A DNA stretch of 37,615 nt from a virus, in IMG/VR virus record IMGVR_UViG_3300044655_000631, positions 1-37,615 of that record; one strand, 5' to 3'. The notes under the pieces were generated by a model. That model ran no database searches, was not told the DNA's origin, and worked only from the letters and a program-made list of their open reading frames with translations. Below are positions 23,589 to 30,944 of the stretch, in pieces. How positions within the stretch are numbered: position 1 is the stretch's first letter; each line of letters begins with the position of its first letter. The position numbers were made by a program, and so were the translations under genes.

Positions 23589-24979
23589 TACAACATCCCA
23601 CCAGTTGCAGGCATAACTGCAATGCGTTCCATCTCATCGTCAAACGATATGTCTTGCGTGATAATGTCACCAGCAACAAGGTTGTCGAATAAAGTTTGAT
23701 GTGAAATAGCCCCACTTTGCCAACTTTTAACCAAACTATCCAAGTCCTGAGCTGTCATTGAGTTTGGAATAAAATCACGGTTTAGCTCAACTTTAACATC
23801 ACCAGTTACGCCTGACCAATCGCGCAAATATTCCATGACGTGCGTTAATCCAATGCTAATTGATTGTGAAATTGAAGCCAGTACACTGTTCTCGCTTGAT
23901 CTGTGAATATTAGCCGTTTGCGCTGATTCTGCTGCGCGTTTTTCTGGTGCTAAAATACGCGCCCCAAGTGTTGCCATCATTGCCTCTTTTGAGCGCAACG
24001 CTTCACGCAATTCACCTAAGCCTTGACCAGTAAATTCAAGATAAAAGGCTTTTGATTGTGCTTCTGGCAATAACCATGCTGTGCCGCTACCAATTCGAAG
24101 TGACGGACTTTTATCGTCTGGATAATAACCAGTGACTACAGGTGTTGGTAGTCCAGTGAAGTGCAAACCATGTTCATAATCGGCTGTGGTTCTGTAATGC
24201 GATAAATTCACGTCAACAAGATCAAGCAATGGCGGTTTATCCACGCAGGGTGAATTGTCACGCACGCCAAAAAACTCAAACGGTATTTTGTTTAACGCTT
24301 TGCCATTAATTTGTGGGTAAATTTCATCCACTAAAATAAACTCACCGCGTTTGTCTTTGCGGAAAACACGTTGACGATAAATTCCACCATCACCTAAATC
24401 TAAAACACGCCATTGTGGTTCGCACTTAGACTCAAACTCATCAACTGCGATCTCGTTTTCTTCTTCAAGCACAACAAGTGTTAACTGTTCAACGTTGTTA
24501 ATGCGCCCCGTTTTCCAGTTTATAATTGATTCTGCATTGTACATGGTCGCGTAAGGTCTTGCGCCTTGTGCCTGTGCTTGTGCAAGTGTTACCGCGTTTA
24601 TAATAGGTGGAAAATCGACAAGCACGGCACAACGTCCGATAGTAATAACTTCTTCTGCTACCATTTCAGCAAATTGATGCAACGATAACCCGCCCATTGT
24701 CACGTCTGCAATAATATTATCCATTGCTGCAGGTGCTGTGATGACTTCGGGTTTTAGAAATATCATTCCCGTTAAGCCGTTAATCGTTCTTGCTGTGGCG
24801 TTGTAATATAACGCGCGTTGTTTGTAAGCATAATATTCAGCGTCATTTTGACCGCTTAGGCGTGGAAGGTATTTAATACCTTCTTTGTGAATCTCGTCTT
24901 GACCTTCTGACGCATCTTCGCATCGTTCCCACTGCTCATAATATTCGTGATACTCGCTGTGTTTTGTATCGACTGCCAT
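23588..24979 (-). CDS. Portal protein, DUF4055 type, 463 aa
   Basis: The N-terminus has the DUF4055 pattern HSEYHEYYEQWERCEDASEG, then GIKYLPRLSGQNDAEYYAYK and RALYYNATARTINGLTGMIF. Later elements include SHYRTTADYEHGLHFTGLPT and the helix APEKRAAESAQTANIHRSSE near the end. The dodecameric portal is the DNA channel and packaging vertex. It lies between the large terminase and MuF genes. Length is normal for this family. Confidence 0.88.
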   Translation of the reverse strand: MAVDTKHSEYHEYYEQWERCEDASEGQDEIHKEGIKYLPRLSGQNDAEYYAYKQRALYYNATARTINGLTGMIFLKPEVITAPAAMDNIIADVTMGGLSLHQFAEMVAEEVITIGRCAVLVDFPPIINAVTLAQAQAQGARPYATMYNAESIINWKTGRINNVEQLTLVVLEEENEIAVDEFESKCEPQWRVLDLGDGGIYRQRVFRKDKRGEFILVDEIYPQINGKALNKIPFEFFGVRDNSPCVDKPPLLDLVDVNLSHYRTTADYEHGLHFTGLPTPVVTGYYPDDKSPSLRIGSGTAWLLPEAQSKAFYLEFTGQGLGELREALRSKEAMMATLGARILAPEKRAAESAQTANIHRSSENSVLASISQSISIGLTHVMEYLRDWSGVTGDVKVELNRDFIPNSMTAQDLDSLVKSWQSGAISHQTLFDNLVAGDIITQDISFDDEMERIAVMPATGGML

Positions 24980-24981
24980 TT

Positions 24982-26220
24982 TTAAATTCCTGTAATTGTA
25001 GCTAAATTAGGCCTATTGTGCAGTACCGGATATTTGAACGCAATAAAATATCCACTGCTATCAACCCAATCATCAATGGCTGGGTGAGCTGTAAACTTTT
25101 CTGGCTCTAATTTATCATCATAGCCTTGAGTTTCGAGAGCATTGGTTAAGTTTGGGCATTTATCTGTGTTAATAAATAACTTATGGTGTGAAAGCAATCC
25201 ATTATAAGCGTTAATTCTATCCCGTACTGCTGGATTAGCTGGATTATATTGCAGTTGATAACCTGCTTGTCTAATCATGCCAATATCAGATTGGCTTGAA
25301 TTTGTCTTTCCTGCTTTGCCGCTTGCGTCAGGATAAACGATTATTTTTCTATCACCATAACGCGTTAAATTATTAATAAAGTCTTGCGTATCGTGTGAAA
25401 CAAACTCGTCAACAGCGATAGGAATATTATTATCAATGACAAAAGTAACAGCACAACAACCACCAATATTGAAATCAATTGAAACATGAATGAATGTATC
25501 GCGTTCATTTAGTTCTCGCTGTGTGTGGTGTCGCTTACGATCAAAGAAATGATAAACCTTGTTTTTATTTAGTGATACAAAATCACCAAGCAAATAAAGT
25601 TCGGCTAATATTGGGTCGTAGTTAGCTAAAATTTGCTCTGCATAATCTTTAGGTAAAAAAGGGTTGCTATAGGTGCTTGCCTTGTATAAAACATAGCCTT
25701 TTTGCTGTAGCTTTACCCATTTATGATAAACAAACCCATTTATTCCGTTATCAGGCGTTGTCACTACGCCAATAGTATTTTTACCGTCAAACTTTTGCCG
25801 TGTTCTTTCTGTGATTTTTCGCCATACTAAAGCAGCTTTGTCCATTGGCAATGTATCAATTTCATCAACTATTGAGTGTGCTACTTCAAAAGATACAATT
25901 TTAGATGGATTATCATAACTACGAAAAATAATAAAACCATAGCCAGCGACATCAATTTTAAATTCTGATTTATTGACATGGAATTTCAAACCCATCATTG
26001 CTAGATCTTCTTCAACTCCGGGCATTGCTCTTAACCGTAATAAATCATAAGTTGGTAAAAATATACCAACGTTTACGCCTTTATTTTGAAGAAGTAATAA
26101 CACCGCCCGCATTGTTCCTGCTCGTGTTTTCCCACTACCTAATCCACCAACAATAGCCGGATAAGGTTCTTCTGAAAACACAAATTGTCTTTGCGGTAGC
26201 GTTAAAGGTATATCTGGCAT
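24982..26220 (-). CDS. terL: Terminase large subunit, 412 aa
   Basis: This is the packaging motor and headful or end-forming nuclease. The ATPase has Walker A GGLGSGKT (residues 25-32) and Walker B SIVDEID with D119-E120. The nuclease domain shows D249 in VSIDFNIGG, D298 in YPDASG, and an acidic DDWVDS near the C-terminus. The length is near the lower end for the family but all motifs are present. It overlaps the small subunit gene by one base. Packaging mode cannot be read here. Confidence 0.92.
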   Translation of the reverse strand: MPDIPLTLPQRQFVFSEEPYPAIVGGLGSGKTRAGTMRAVLLLLQNKGVNVGIFLPTYDLLRLRAMPGVEEDLAMMGLKFHVNKSEFKIDVAGYGFIIFRSYDNPSKIVSFEVAHSIVDEIDTLPMDKAALVWRKITERTRQKFDGKNTIGVVTTPDNGINGFVYHKWVKLQQKGYVLYKASTYSNPFLPKDYAEQILANYDPILAELYLLGDFVSLNKNKVYHFFDRKRHHTQRELNERDTFIHVSIDFNIGGCCAVTFVIDNNIPIAVDEFVSHDTQDFINNLTRYGDRKIIVYPDASGKAGKTNSSQSDIGMIRQAGYQLQYNPANPAVRDRINAYNGLLSHHKLFINTDKCPNLTNALETQGYDDKLEPEKFTAHPAIDDWVDSSGYFIAFKYPVLHNRPNLATITGI

Positions 26221-26480
26221 TAAAGCTCCATTTCTTCGGCTTTAATAATGTGAATTTTTATAGGCGTTGTATCTTGCAGATTAGTGTTAACCGTCATAGG
26301 CAACACTTTACCAACCAACGTTAAAAATGCCGTTGGGTTTTCGTCAGCTTGCCGAGCTAAATAAGATTGCCCCCCTGCATCATCTAATGCCCCTAGAATC
26401 ATCTCTTTTAATTCTTTGGTAACTTTGTTAGGTACGCCTTTAACACGTCCTACGCCCCTATTTCCTGCTTTTTTTTCCAT
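26220..26480 (-). CDS. terS: Probable terminase small subunit, 86 aa
   Basis: The start is basic (KKAGNRGVGRVKGVPNKVTK), followed by ELKEMILGALDDAGG and ENPTAFLTLVGKVLPM. This is the common short DNA-binding subunit found upstream of large terminases, related to DUF5681-type proteins. It would recognise the phage packaging site and load the large subunit. It overlaps the large subunit gene and follows an HNH gene. Confidence 0.7.
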   Translation of the reverse strand: MEKKAGNRGVGRVKGVPNKVTKELKEMILGALDDAGGQSYLARQADENPTAFLTLVGKVLPMTVNTNLQDTTPIKIHIIKAEEMEL

Positions 26481-26488
26481 ATTTCCCC

Positions 26489-26932
26489 CTACTGTGCGGA
26501 AATCCTATAAGGTATTTTAGCTTTTAAGCACATTCTAACCATTGCCAATATTGTCGGTTTTAATTCAAGTGGTTCATTAGAAAATTTTAAACGATTTAAA
26601 ACAGCGTTTTCGCCTTTTGTTACCGCATATAAATTTTCAATATTAAAATTTTGTTTATTATTATCATAAAACCTAATAATTATGCTTGGCGATATTTCGC
26701 CATAATGCTGCTCATAAATCAAACGATGCTTTAATTTCCAACGTTCTCTTTTTGTTCCTGTTTCAGCCACTTTAACACGAATATACCCATCATTATCAAC
26801 ATGCTCATCACCTAATGGTCGAGTGTTCCATGTTTCATTTCCTTTTTTGAATCGAGTTTTTGATTCACCAGTTGATTTTTTAACGTCTTTGTTCCAAGGC
26901 GTAAACCCTTTCTGAAACCGTCCGCTGTTCAT
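26489..26932 (-). CDS. HNH-type endonuclease-like protein, 147 aa
   Basis: A repeated basic N-terminus (GRFQKGFTPWNKDVKK, then TRFKKGNETWNTR) is followed by LKHRLIYEQHYGEISPSIII. RFYDNNKQNFNIENLYAV then completes the HNH-like core. The pattern is that of phage HNH proteins with an N-terminal NUMOD-like part. The position where many members carry a second His reads R-F, so activity is uncertain. HNH proteins next to terminases are needed for packaging in some HK97-like phages; here it sits just upstream of the small terminase and overlaps the 74-residue gene. Confidence 0.7.
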   Translation of the reverse strand: MNSGRFQKGFTPWNKDVKKSTGESKTRFKKGNETWNTRPLGDEHVDNDGYIRVKVAETGTKRERWKLKHRLIYEQHYGEISPSIIIRFYDNNKQNFNIENLYAVTKGENAVLNRLKFSNEPLELKPTILAMVRMCLKAKIPYRISAQ

Positions 26933-27153
26933 TTTAAAATAGCAGGTAGCTCTTTGCGTTCTGGGATGTCATTAATGCGTGTCTGTGCATCAAGGACTAA
27001 ACGCGCATTATCGACAATTGTACGCGCAATAATTGTCAAACTTTTTGAGCGTTCTGCTTCAAAAGCCAGTTGTTCAACGCTTAATGATTCTTCGCTCAAT
27101 CTTTCCATTTGAGAAAATAAATGATTGTTTAAATCTGTCAGTGTATTTTTCAT
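26929..27153 (-). CDS. Hypothetical helical protein of packaging operon, 74 aa
   Basis: The first gene of the late operon. The product starts MKNTLTDLNNHLFSQMERLS and has a long helix RSKSLTIIARTIVDNARLVL. The PAILK end is typical of a small phage family often found beside HNH or terminase genes. No biochemical role is known. AGGAAC lies upstream of ATG 27153, and its leader is an extended stem (27171-27297). It may be a regulator or packaging accessory; this is inference from position only. Confidence 0.6.
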   Translation of the reverse strand: MKNTLTDLNNHLFSQMERLSEESLSVEQLAFEAERSKSLTIIARTIVDNARLVLDAQTRINDIPERKELPAILK

Positions 27154-27170
27154 TCTTGTTCCTGTTTAAG

Positions 27171-27297
27171 TTAACCATCAAGTAATTAAACCATAACCCC
27201 ACATTGCAAAATTATCAGAAAATGCTGCGGTAAAAACTGCTCCCGTCTTTTTTTCGTGCGAGAGGACACGCGTTAGGGTTTAATTCTTCATGGTTAA
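27171..27297 (-). promoter_or_regulatory. Long folded leader of the packaging operon
   Basis: TTAACCAT (27171-27178) pairs with ATGGTTAA (27290-27297). After a short internal loop, AATTAAACCATAAC (27184-27197) pairs with GTTAGGGTTTAATT (27272-27285) with one mismatch. The two helices give about 21 pairs. Inside are small hairpins (for example GCGGT/ACTGC, and CGTG/CACG). The outer arm overlaps the T-run of the terminator at 27296, so the two folds could compete. It forms the 5' region of the 27153 gene. Confidence 0.6.
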
Positions 27298-27332
27298 AAA
27301 ACCACCACGCCATAAACTGCAATGAGTGGTGG
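27296..27332 (-). terminator. Intrinsic terminator ending the structured RNA
   Basis: On the minus strand CCACCAC (27332-27326) pairs with GTGGTGG (27308-27302) around a 17-base loop that has an inner CAT/ATG pair. It is followed directly by six T (27301-27296). The plus strand has no T-run at either end. It would end transcripts entering from the origin side and insulate the packaging operon. Confidence 0.85.
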
Positions 27333-27616
27333 CCGTGTTTTGGTTGATAGTAATCTCAGTATTCGTTGGCGTACTTTCAGCCAATCCCAAGTCTCCTATT
27401 TCTGAGCGTCAGGCCATTACCGGTGCGCTATGCGCGTACTATCAAGTCATAACAGGTGAGGACTTACACCATAGAGCGTTAGCGTCATCACGTTAATGAT
27501 CGCGACCACCTTAGAGCCAGTCTGTTATGACTTCATAGTGCTTGTCTTTCCAATCTGTCACCAACCAACCCAGTTATTGATAAATCGCCATAAAGTGATT
27601 TCTGGGTTGGTTGGTT
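27296..27616 (-). ncRNA. Structured RNA of about 320 nt, unknown family
   Basis: Five helices can be read. P1 is 14 bp: ACCAACCAACCCAG (27560-27573) with its complement at 27602-27615. P2 is 12 bp: AAGTCATAACAG (27444-27455) with 27522-27533. P3 is 9 bp: TTGATAGTA (27344-27352) with 27437-27445, stacked on P2. P4 is CTCAG/CTGAG (27355-27359, 27402-27406) and encloses P5 TTGGC/GCCAA (27366-27370, 27380-27384). P2 holds a hairpin at 27482-27503. A TATAAT box ends seven bases before P1 and the terminator closes the RNA. Only very short open frames exist. Strand choice rests on these signals; one internal hairpin has a G-U pair favouring the plus strand instead. Confidence 0.7.
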
Positions 27617-27622
27617 AAAAAG

Positions 27623-27645
27623 ATTATATTCTAAAAAGTAAAAAA
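27623..27645 (-). promoter_or_regulatory. Promoter-like box upstream of the structured RNA
   Basis: The minus strand reads TATAAT at 27628-27623, followed after six bases by the P1 hairpin. A TTACTA placed 17 bases upstream matches the -35 consensus poorly. The 18-base string TTTACTTTTTAGAATATA (27642-27625) is identical to one at 35062-35079 on the other strand, in front of the plus-strand gene at 35148. It may be a shared promoter or regulator site. Confidence 0.5.
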
Positions 27646-27668
27646 TAGTAATTTTATTTTTAAATTGC

Positions 27669-27783
27669 CGTACACCGTACATGCGTACACCCCTTTAAAG
27701 GGGGGTGTACGCGTACGTACGCTTAAATGTACCCATGCGTACATATGTACATTATGTATAAAATGTACGCGTACGTACGCTTA
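27669..27783. repeat. GTAC-rich repeat array, probable replication origin
   Basis: Twelve GTAC tetramers lie in about 110 bases. A perfect 20-base direct repeat, TGTACGCGTACGTACGCTTA, occurs at 27706-27725 and 27764-27783. A palindrome with arms GCGTACACCCCTTT and its complement (with two extra G) lies at 27683-27712. The adjacent 27616-27668 is almost pure A/T. Repeated sites next to an A/T-rich stretch and beside the primase-helicase gene fit a phage origin with iterons. The second repeat overlaps the primase stop. Confidence 0.6.
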
Positions 27784-29625
27784 TTTAAGCCAATAATAAA
27801 CACCATCATTACCTATAAGCTGTTGATTTAATAAATCTTTTACACCGTCAGCAAAAGAACGTCTATTATTTTTATCTGTTATGTACTCATAAGCAAATGG
27901 ACGCCATTCTTCAAGCGACACAACCATCTCGTTTTCACCCACCAATGTACGCCCACCTCCCAACTTTTTGGTGGCATTTATGGCGTTTTTTAAACCTTCA
28001 AAACATTGTGTTGTTCCCTTTTTTAATTCTTTTACAATTTCTTGGCTGCCAACATATTCTAAATAAACACCCTCAATCTGTTTTCCTTCGTCATCGTCAT
28101 AAAAACAATCGCCCTCAAGATCAACCACTTTTATTCTAAAATCCATATTATTGCCTGCGCTAAAATCTTTTGATTTGGTACATGACAGCGTGACTTCCAT
28201 CTTTGATTTCTTTGTCATGCAAAATTCTGCGTCCATGCCTGCTTTAATGGCTGAGCTTCCACGCGCCCGACCTTTATCACCATGACCACTGTGATGAACT
28301 GGCACAATCGCTGCATTGTATTTCTTAGCCAATAATTCCATGTTAGCCAAGAATATCGCCATATCCTCGCTGCTATTCTCGTCACCGTGCATATTTCTGT
28401 GCATTGTGTCGATGAAAATGGCGCATGGTGGCTCGTCTAGCCCTAAGCCATCTAATATACTGGCTACACGCATAACCGCATCTGTATCGAGCAAATTAAC
28501 GCTTTTTGTGCTAAAATAAATATTGTCAGGATTCATGTTGTATTTTTGTTTGAGAGCTTGCATCCTCATTGCAAGCCCTCGATGCCCTTCCCCAGCAATA
28601 ACCACCACCGTGCCTTTTTTGGTTTTGTGACCGTGCCATGGAATCCCTCTGCCAATACAGAACGCCCAGTCCATCGCAATCAATGATTTACACGCCCCAG
28701 ATTCACCAAAAAGCAACGTGTTTGAGCCGCGCTCAAGTAGATTTTTAATTACCCAATCAGCGCGTGTTGTGTTTGCCATCAAATCATGGACTGATACAAA
28801 CAGGTTTTGCCTTTTGCCAATAATGAGATCCGCAACCGCTAATATTCCTGCGCGTTTTGCCATGTCGTTAAAATCCTCGCCAACAATGGGCGAATAGATT
28901 ACTTCAACCCCGCATTTATTGGCTTTTTCAATACCTACACCGCTTGCATCGTTATCCGCGCATATAATCACCCTGCCTTTGTACTGACTGCGCACCATGT
29001 CGCACACCGGCTTTAAATTCCCAGCGTTAAACGCAACCACAACACATTGTGCTGTGGCTTCGTGGATTGTCATGGCGGTGGCAAAGCCTTCGGCAATGAT
29101 TACCATGTCGGACGGCTCACCAATAGTAAAGTAACCGCCCTGCATTTTACCGCCCGTGTAAAATCGTTTTGTGCCGTCTGTGACAATATATTGAAGCGAC
29201 TGGATTTCACCACCCACGCCATAAACAGGAATAACGAGTTTGCCGTCATAAATGCGCAGTGCTGCGTGTGATTTGACATTTTTGCGCGTCAAATAATCGT
29301 GATCTAAAGCGTGTGGGAGTTTTGCATACAGCTCCTGAGCGTTAAACGCTGCGTTGCTGTAAGCAAAATCCCGTTCTTCTTTGGCTTTCTCAATAGCTTG
29401 TTCGCGTTCGTAATCGTTTTCGCTACTTCTAAAGCCATCAGCAAACCAAACGTGTTGCTCGCCCGATTTCCAGTCACCATAACATGCGCCTTTGCCGTCT
29501 ATAAATAATGATACCCAGCCAGATTTCTCTTTGCCTGTAGTGGCAAAACGCGTAATGCCGTGCTGATTTATATGCGTTGGCGGATTTATGCCTGAAGCGC
29601 GTATTGCATTTAATAAATCATTCAT
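27781..29625 (-). CDS. TOPRIM primase / RepA-like helicase, 614 aa
   Basis: The N-terminal part resembles phage primase zinc-less domains. The TOPRIM core shows VIIAEGFATAM (E179-G180) and VIICADNDASG (D224-N-D226). The C-terminal AAA_25/RepA-like domain has Walker A GESGACKS (307-314; the Cys replaces the usual Gly, as in several phage RepA-like proteins) and Walker B AIFIDTMHR (about 402-410). VHHSGHGD follows near 443. The enzyme would prime and unwind DNA at the adjacent origin. It overlaps the upstream HTH gene by four bases (ATGA). Confidence 0.88.
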   Translation of the reverse strand: MNDLLNAIRASGINPPTHINQHGITRFATTGKEKSGWVSLFIDGKGACYGDWKSGEQHVWFADGFRSSENDYEREQAIEKAKEERDFAYSNAAFNAQELYAKLPHALDHDYLTRKNVKSHAALRIYDGKLVIPVYGVGGEIQSLQYIVTDGTKRFYTGGKMQGGYFTIGEPSDMVIIAEGFATAMTIHEATAQCVVVAFNAGNLKPVCDMVRSQYKGRVIICADNDASGVGIEKANKCGVEVIYSPIVGEDFNDMAKRAGILAVADLIIGKRQNLFVSVHDLMANTTRADWVIKNLLERGSNTLLFGESGACKSLIAMDWAFCIGRGIPWHGHKTKKGTVVVIAGEGHRGLAMRMQALKQKYNMNPDNIYFSTKSVNLLDTDAVMRVASILDGLGLDEPPCAIFIDTMHRNMHGDENSSEDMAIFLANMELLAKKYNAAIVPVHHSGHGDKGRARGSSAIKAGMDAEFCMTKKSKMEVTLSCTKSKDFSAGNNMDFRIKVVDLEGDCFYDDDEGKQIEGVYLEYVGSQEIVKELKKGTTQCFEGLKNAINATKKLGGGRTLVGENEMVVSLEEWRPFAYEYITDKNNRRSFADGVKDLLNQQLIGNDGVYYWLK

Positions 29626-29798
29626 AATTTTCCTAAATATTGCGCTAAGCGTTCAACGGTTTTTTCATAAGGTGTTTTTTCTTTTTTAAACTGATCGTGC
29701 AAAAATCGATGCAGCATATTGCGCGACACGCCCGATTCTTCCGCTACTTTGCTAATGTTCATCACGCGTAATTTTTCTTTGATTTCATCTGGTGTCAT
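29622..29798 (-). CDS. Small Cro/CI-type HTH regulator, 58 aa
   Basis: ATG 29798 has AGGAAA seven bases upstream. The product MTPDEIKEKLRVMN, then ISKVAEESGVSRNMLHRFLH, contains a clear helix-turn-helix (about residues 14-33). It ends YEKTVERLAQYLGKL. The size is like Cro. It lies head-on to the divergent plus-strand operon and is the first gene of the primase transcript. It is therefore a good candidate for the regulator of the 29799-29920 region. Its target is not proven; TAGTA repeats at 29861-29883 are candidates. Confidence 0.75.
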   Translation of the reverse strand: MTPDEIKEKLRVMNISKVAEESGVSRNMLHRFLHDQFKKEKTPYEKTVERLAQYLGKL

Positions 29799-29840
29799 TG
29801 TGTGCTTTCCTTGTTGTATTTTAAGATTTAAAAAAATATG

Positions 29841-29869
29841 TTTACATTATAAACTATTTTTAGTAATAT
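29841..29869 (+). promoter_or_regulatory. Early promoter with TAGTA repeats
   Basis: TTTACA (29841-29846) and TAATAT (29864-29869) are separated by exactly 17 bases. Upstream is AAAAAAATATG, identical to the sequence before the 35062 promoter. Three TAGTA units start at 29861, 29869 and 29878, overlapping the -10 and start region, as an operator would. The opposite strand has a TATAAT at 29851-29846 that may drive the HTH gene. Confidence 0.65.
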
Positions 29870-29920
29870 AGTACCCGTAGTAACAAATTATTTTTTTTAA
29901 TCCCAATGCGGAGCAACACA

Positions 29921-30196
29921 ATGACATACTCACAAGACGTTATTAATTTGGCAACATCAATGGGCGTACACCCAGCCGATGTTTTAATGTTTGCACAATC
30001 AGTTGCAAATTCAATTAGCCAAGACAAGATGACTAATTCTTTTATTGATTCTGACGAAAGCACCCGCACAGAATTATCTTTAGCTTATGCCCAACACGCA
30101 ACAAAAAAATTCCAATCATTTACTAACACTTATTTAGTAAATGAAGTTGCACGCTCTTATTTTCAATCTGCTGTTTATGCTGGAGGTGTAGCATGA
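29921..30196 (+). CDS. Hypothetical helical early protein, 91 aa
   Basis: ATG 29921 is preferred to 29906 because GGAG lies at 29910-29913, seven bases away. The product MTYSQDVINLATSMGVHPAD continues as Ala/Ser-rich helices with no motif I know. It is the first gene of the early operon and overlaps the Sak4 gene by ATGA. A role with recombination is possible but unsupported. Confidence 0.55.
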   Translation: MTYSQDVINLATSMGVHPADVLMFAQSVANSISQDKMTNSFIDSDESTRTELSLAYAQHATKKFQSFTNTYLVNEVARSYFQSAVYAGGVA

Positions 30197-30942
30197 GCCT
30201 TTTAAACACCATTAGCAAACCGGTCAACAAATACCGCCTGTTTACCATTTATGGTGGAGCTGGTATTGGCAAAACCAGTCTAGCCAGCACATTCCCCGCA
30301 CCAATTTTTATCAGAGCAGAAGATGGTTTGTCTTCTGTTCCTTCAAATGCAATGCCTGACGCCTTTCCATTGCTTACAAGCAGCGACGATATTTATAATC
30401 AACTGTTAACTCTTATCAATGAAGATCACCAGTACAAAACATTGGTGATTGATTCAATTAGTAAATTAGATCGTCTGTTTACTGACGAAATAACCAAAGG
30501 CAACACCAGCGCGAAAGCCTTAGCACTTGCAATGGGTGGTTATGGCGCAGGCTATCAGGCATTATCATCTATGCACGGCAGAGTACGCAAAGCGTGTCAG
30601 ATTTTAGTGGATAAAAAAGACATGAACATTGTTTTTTTAAGCCACGCAGAATTAAACACAATTGATTTGCCAGACAGTGATGCTTATCAACAGTACGGCT
30701 TAAAAATGGAAAAGAAATCACAAAGCCATTACATTGATGATGCAGATTTTGTAGGTTTTATGCGCCTAGAAACTTTTGTGATGAAAGATGAACAAAAGAA
30801 ATCAAAAGCAAAAAGCACGGGTGAGCGGATTATTCAATGCACAAGTGAAGCGTCAAGCGTTAGCAAAAACCGCATGGGATTAACTGACGATATTTTTATC
30901 CAACACGGAATCAATCCATTATTAAAATTTTTAGGAGAATAA
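30193..30942 (+). CDS. Sak4-like RecA-fold ATPase, 249 aa
   Basis: The protein has Walker A GGAGIGKT (residues 21-28) and Walker B TLVIDSIS (about 83-90) in an AAA_24-type core. FLSHAELN at about 149-156 follows the core. Sak4 proteins anneal DNA strands in phages, using a partner SSB. It is directly followed by an SSB-like gene and a YqaJ exonuclease, exactly the usual set. The length of about 250 aa is typical. Start overlaps the upstream gene by four bases. Confidence 0.8.
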   Translation: MSLLNTISKPVNKYRLFTIYGGAGIGKTSLASTFPAPIFIRAEDGLSSVPSNAMPDAFPLLTSSDDIYNQLLTLINEDHQYKTLVIDSISKLDRLFTDEITKGNTSAKALALAMGGYGAGYQALSSMHGRVRKACQILVDKKDMNIVFLSHAELNTIDLPDSDAYQQYGLKMEKKSQSHYIDDADFVGFMRLETFVMKDEQKKSKAKSTGERIIQCTSEASSVSKNRMGLTDDIFIQHGINPLLKFLGE

Positions 30943-30944
30943 TT

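Noticed and set aside
27438-27539. tRNA or tRNA-like gene
   Set aside because: There is no T-arm consensus, acceptor stem with CCA or anticodon arm of the right size; the arms are far too long.
27296-27616. OMEGA/HEARO-type guide RNA or CRISPR-related RNA
   Set aside because: No IscB, TnpB, Cas gene or repeat-spacer array is present; the nearby HNH protein is only 147 residues and lacks a RuvC part.
27296-27616. Group I or group II intron
   Set aside because: I could not find the conserved core elements or a domain V-like hairpin, and the region does not interrupt any gene.
27661-27780. CRISPR-like array from regular GTAC repeats
   Set aside because: The repeats are very short, irregularly spaced and self-overlapping, with no unique spacers of constant size.
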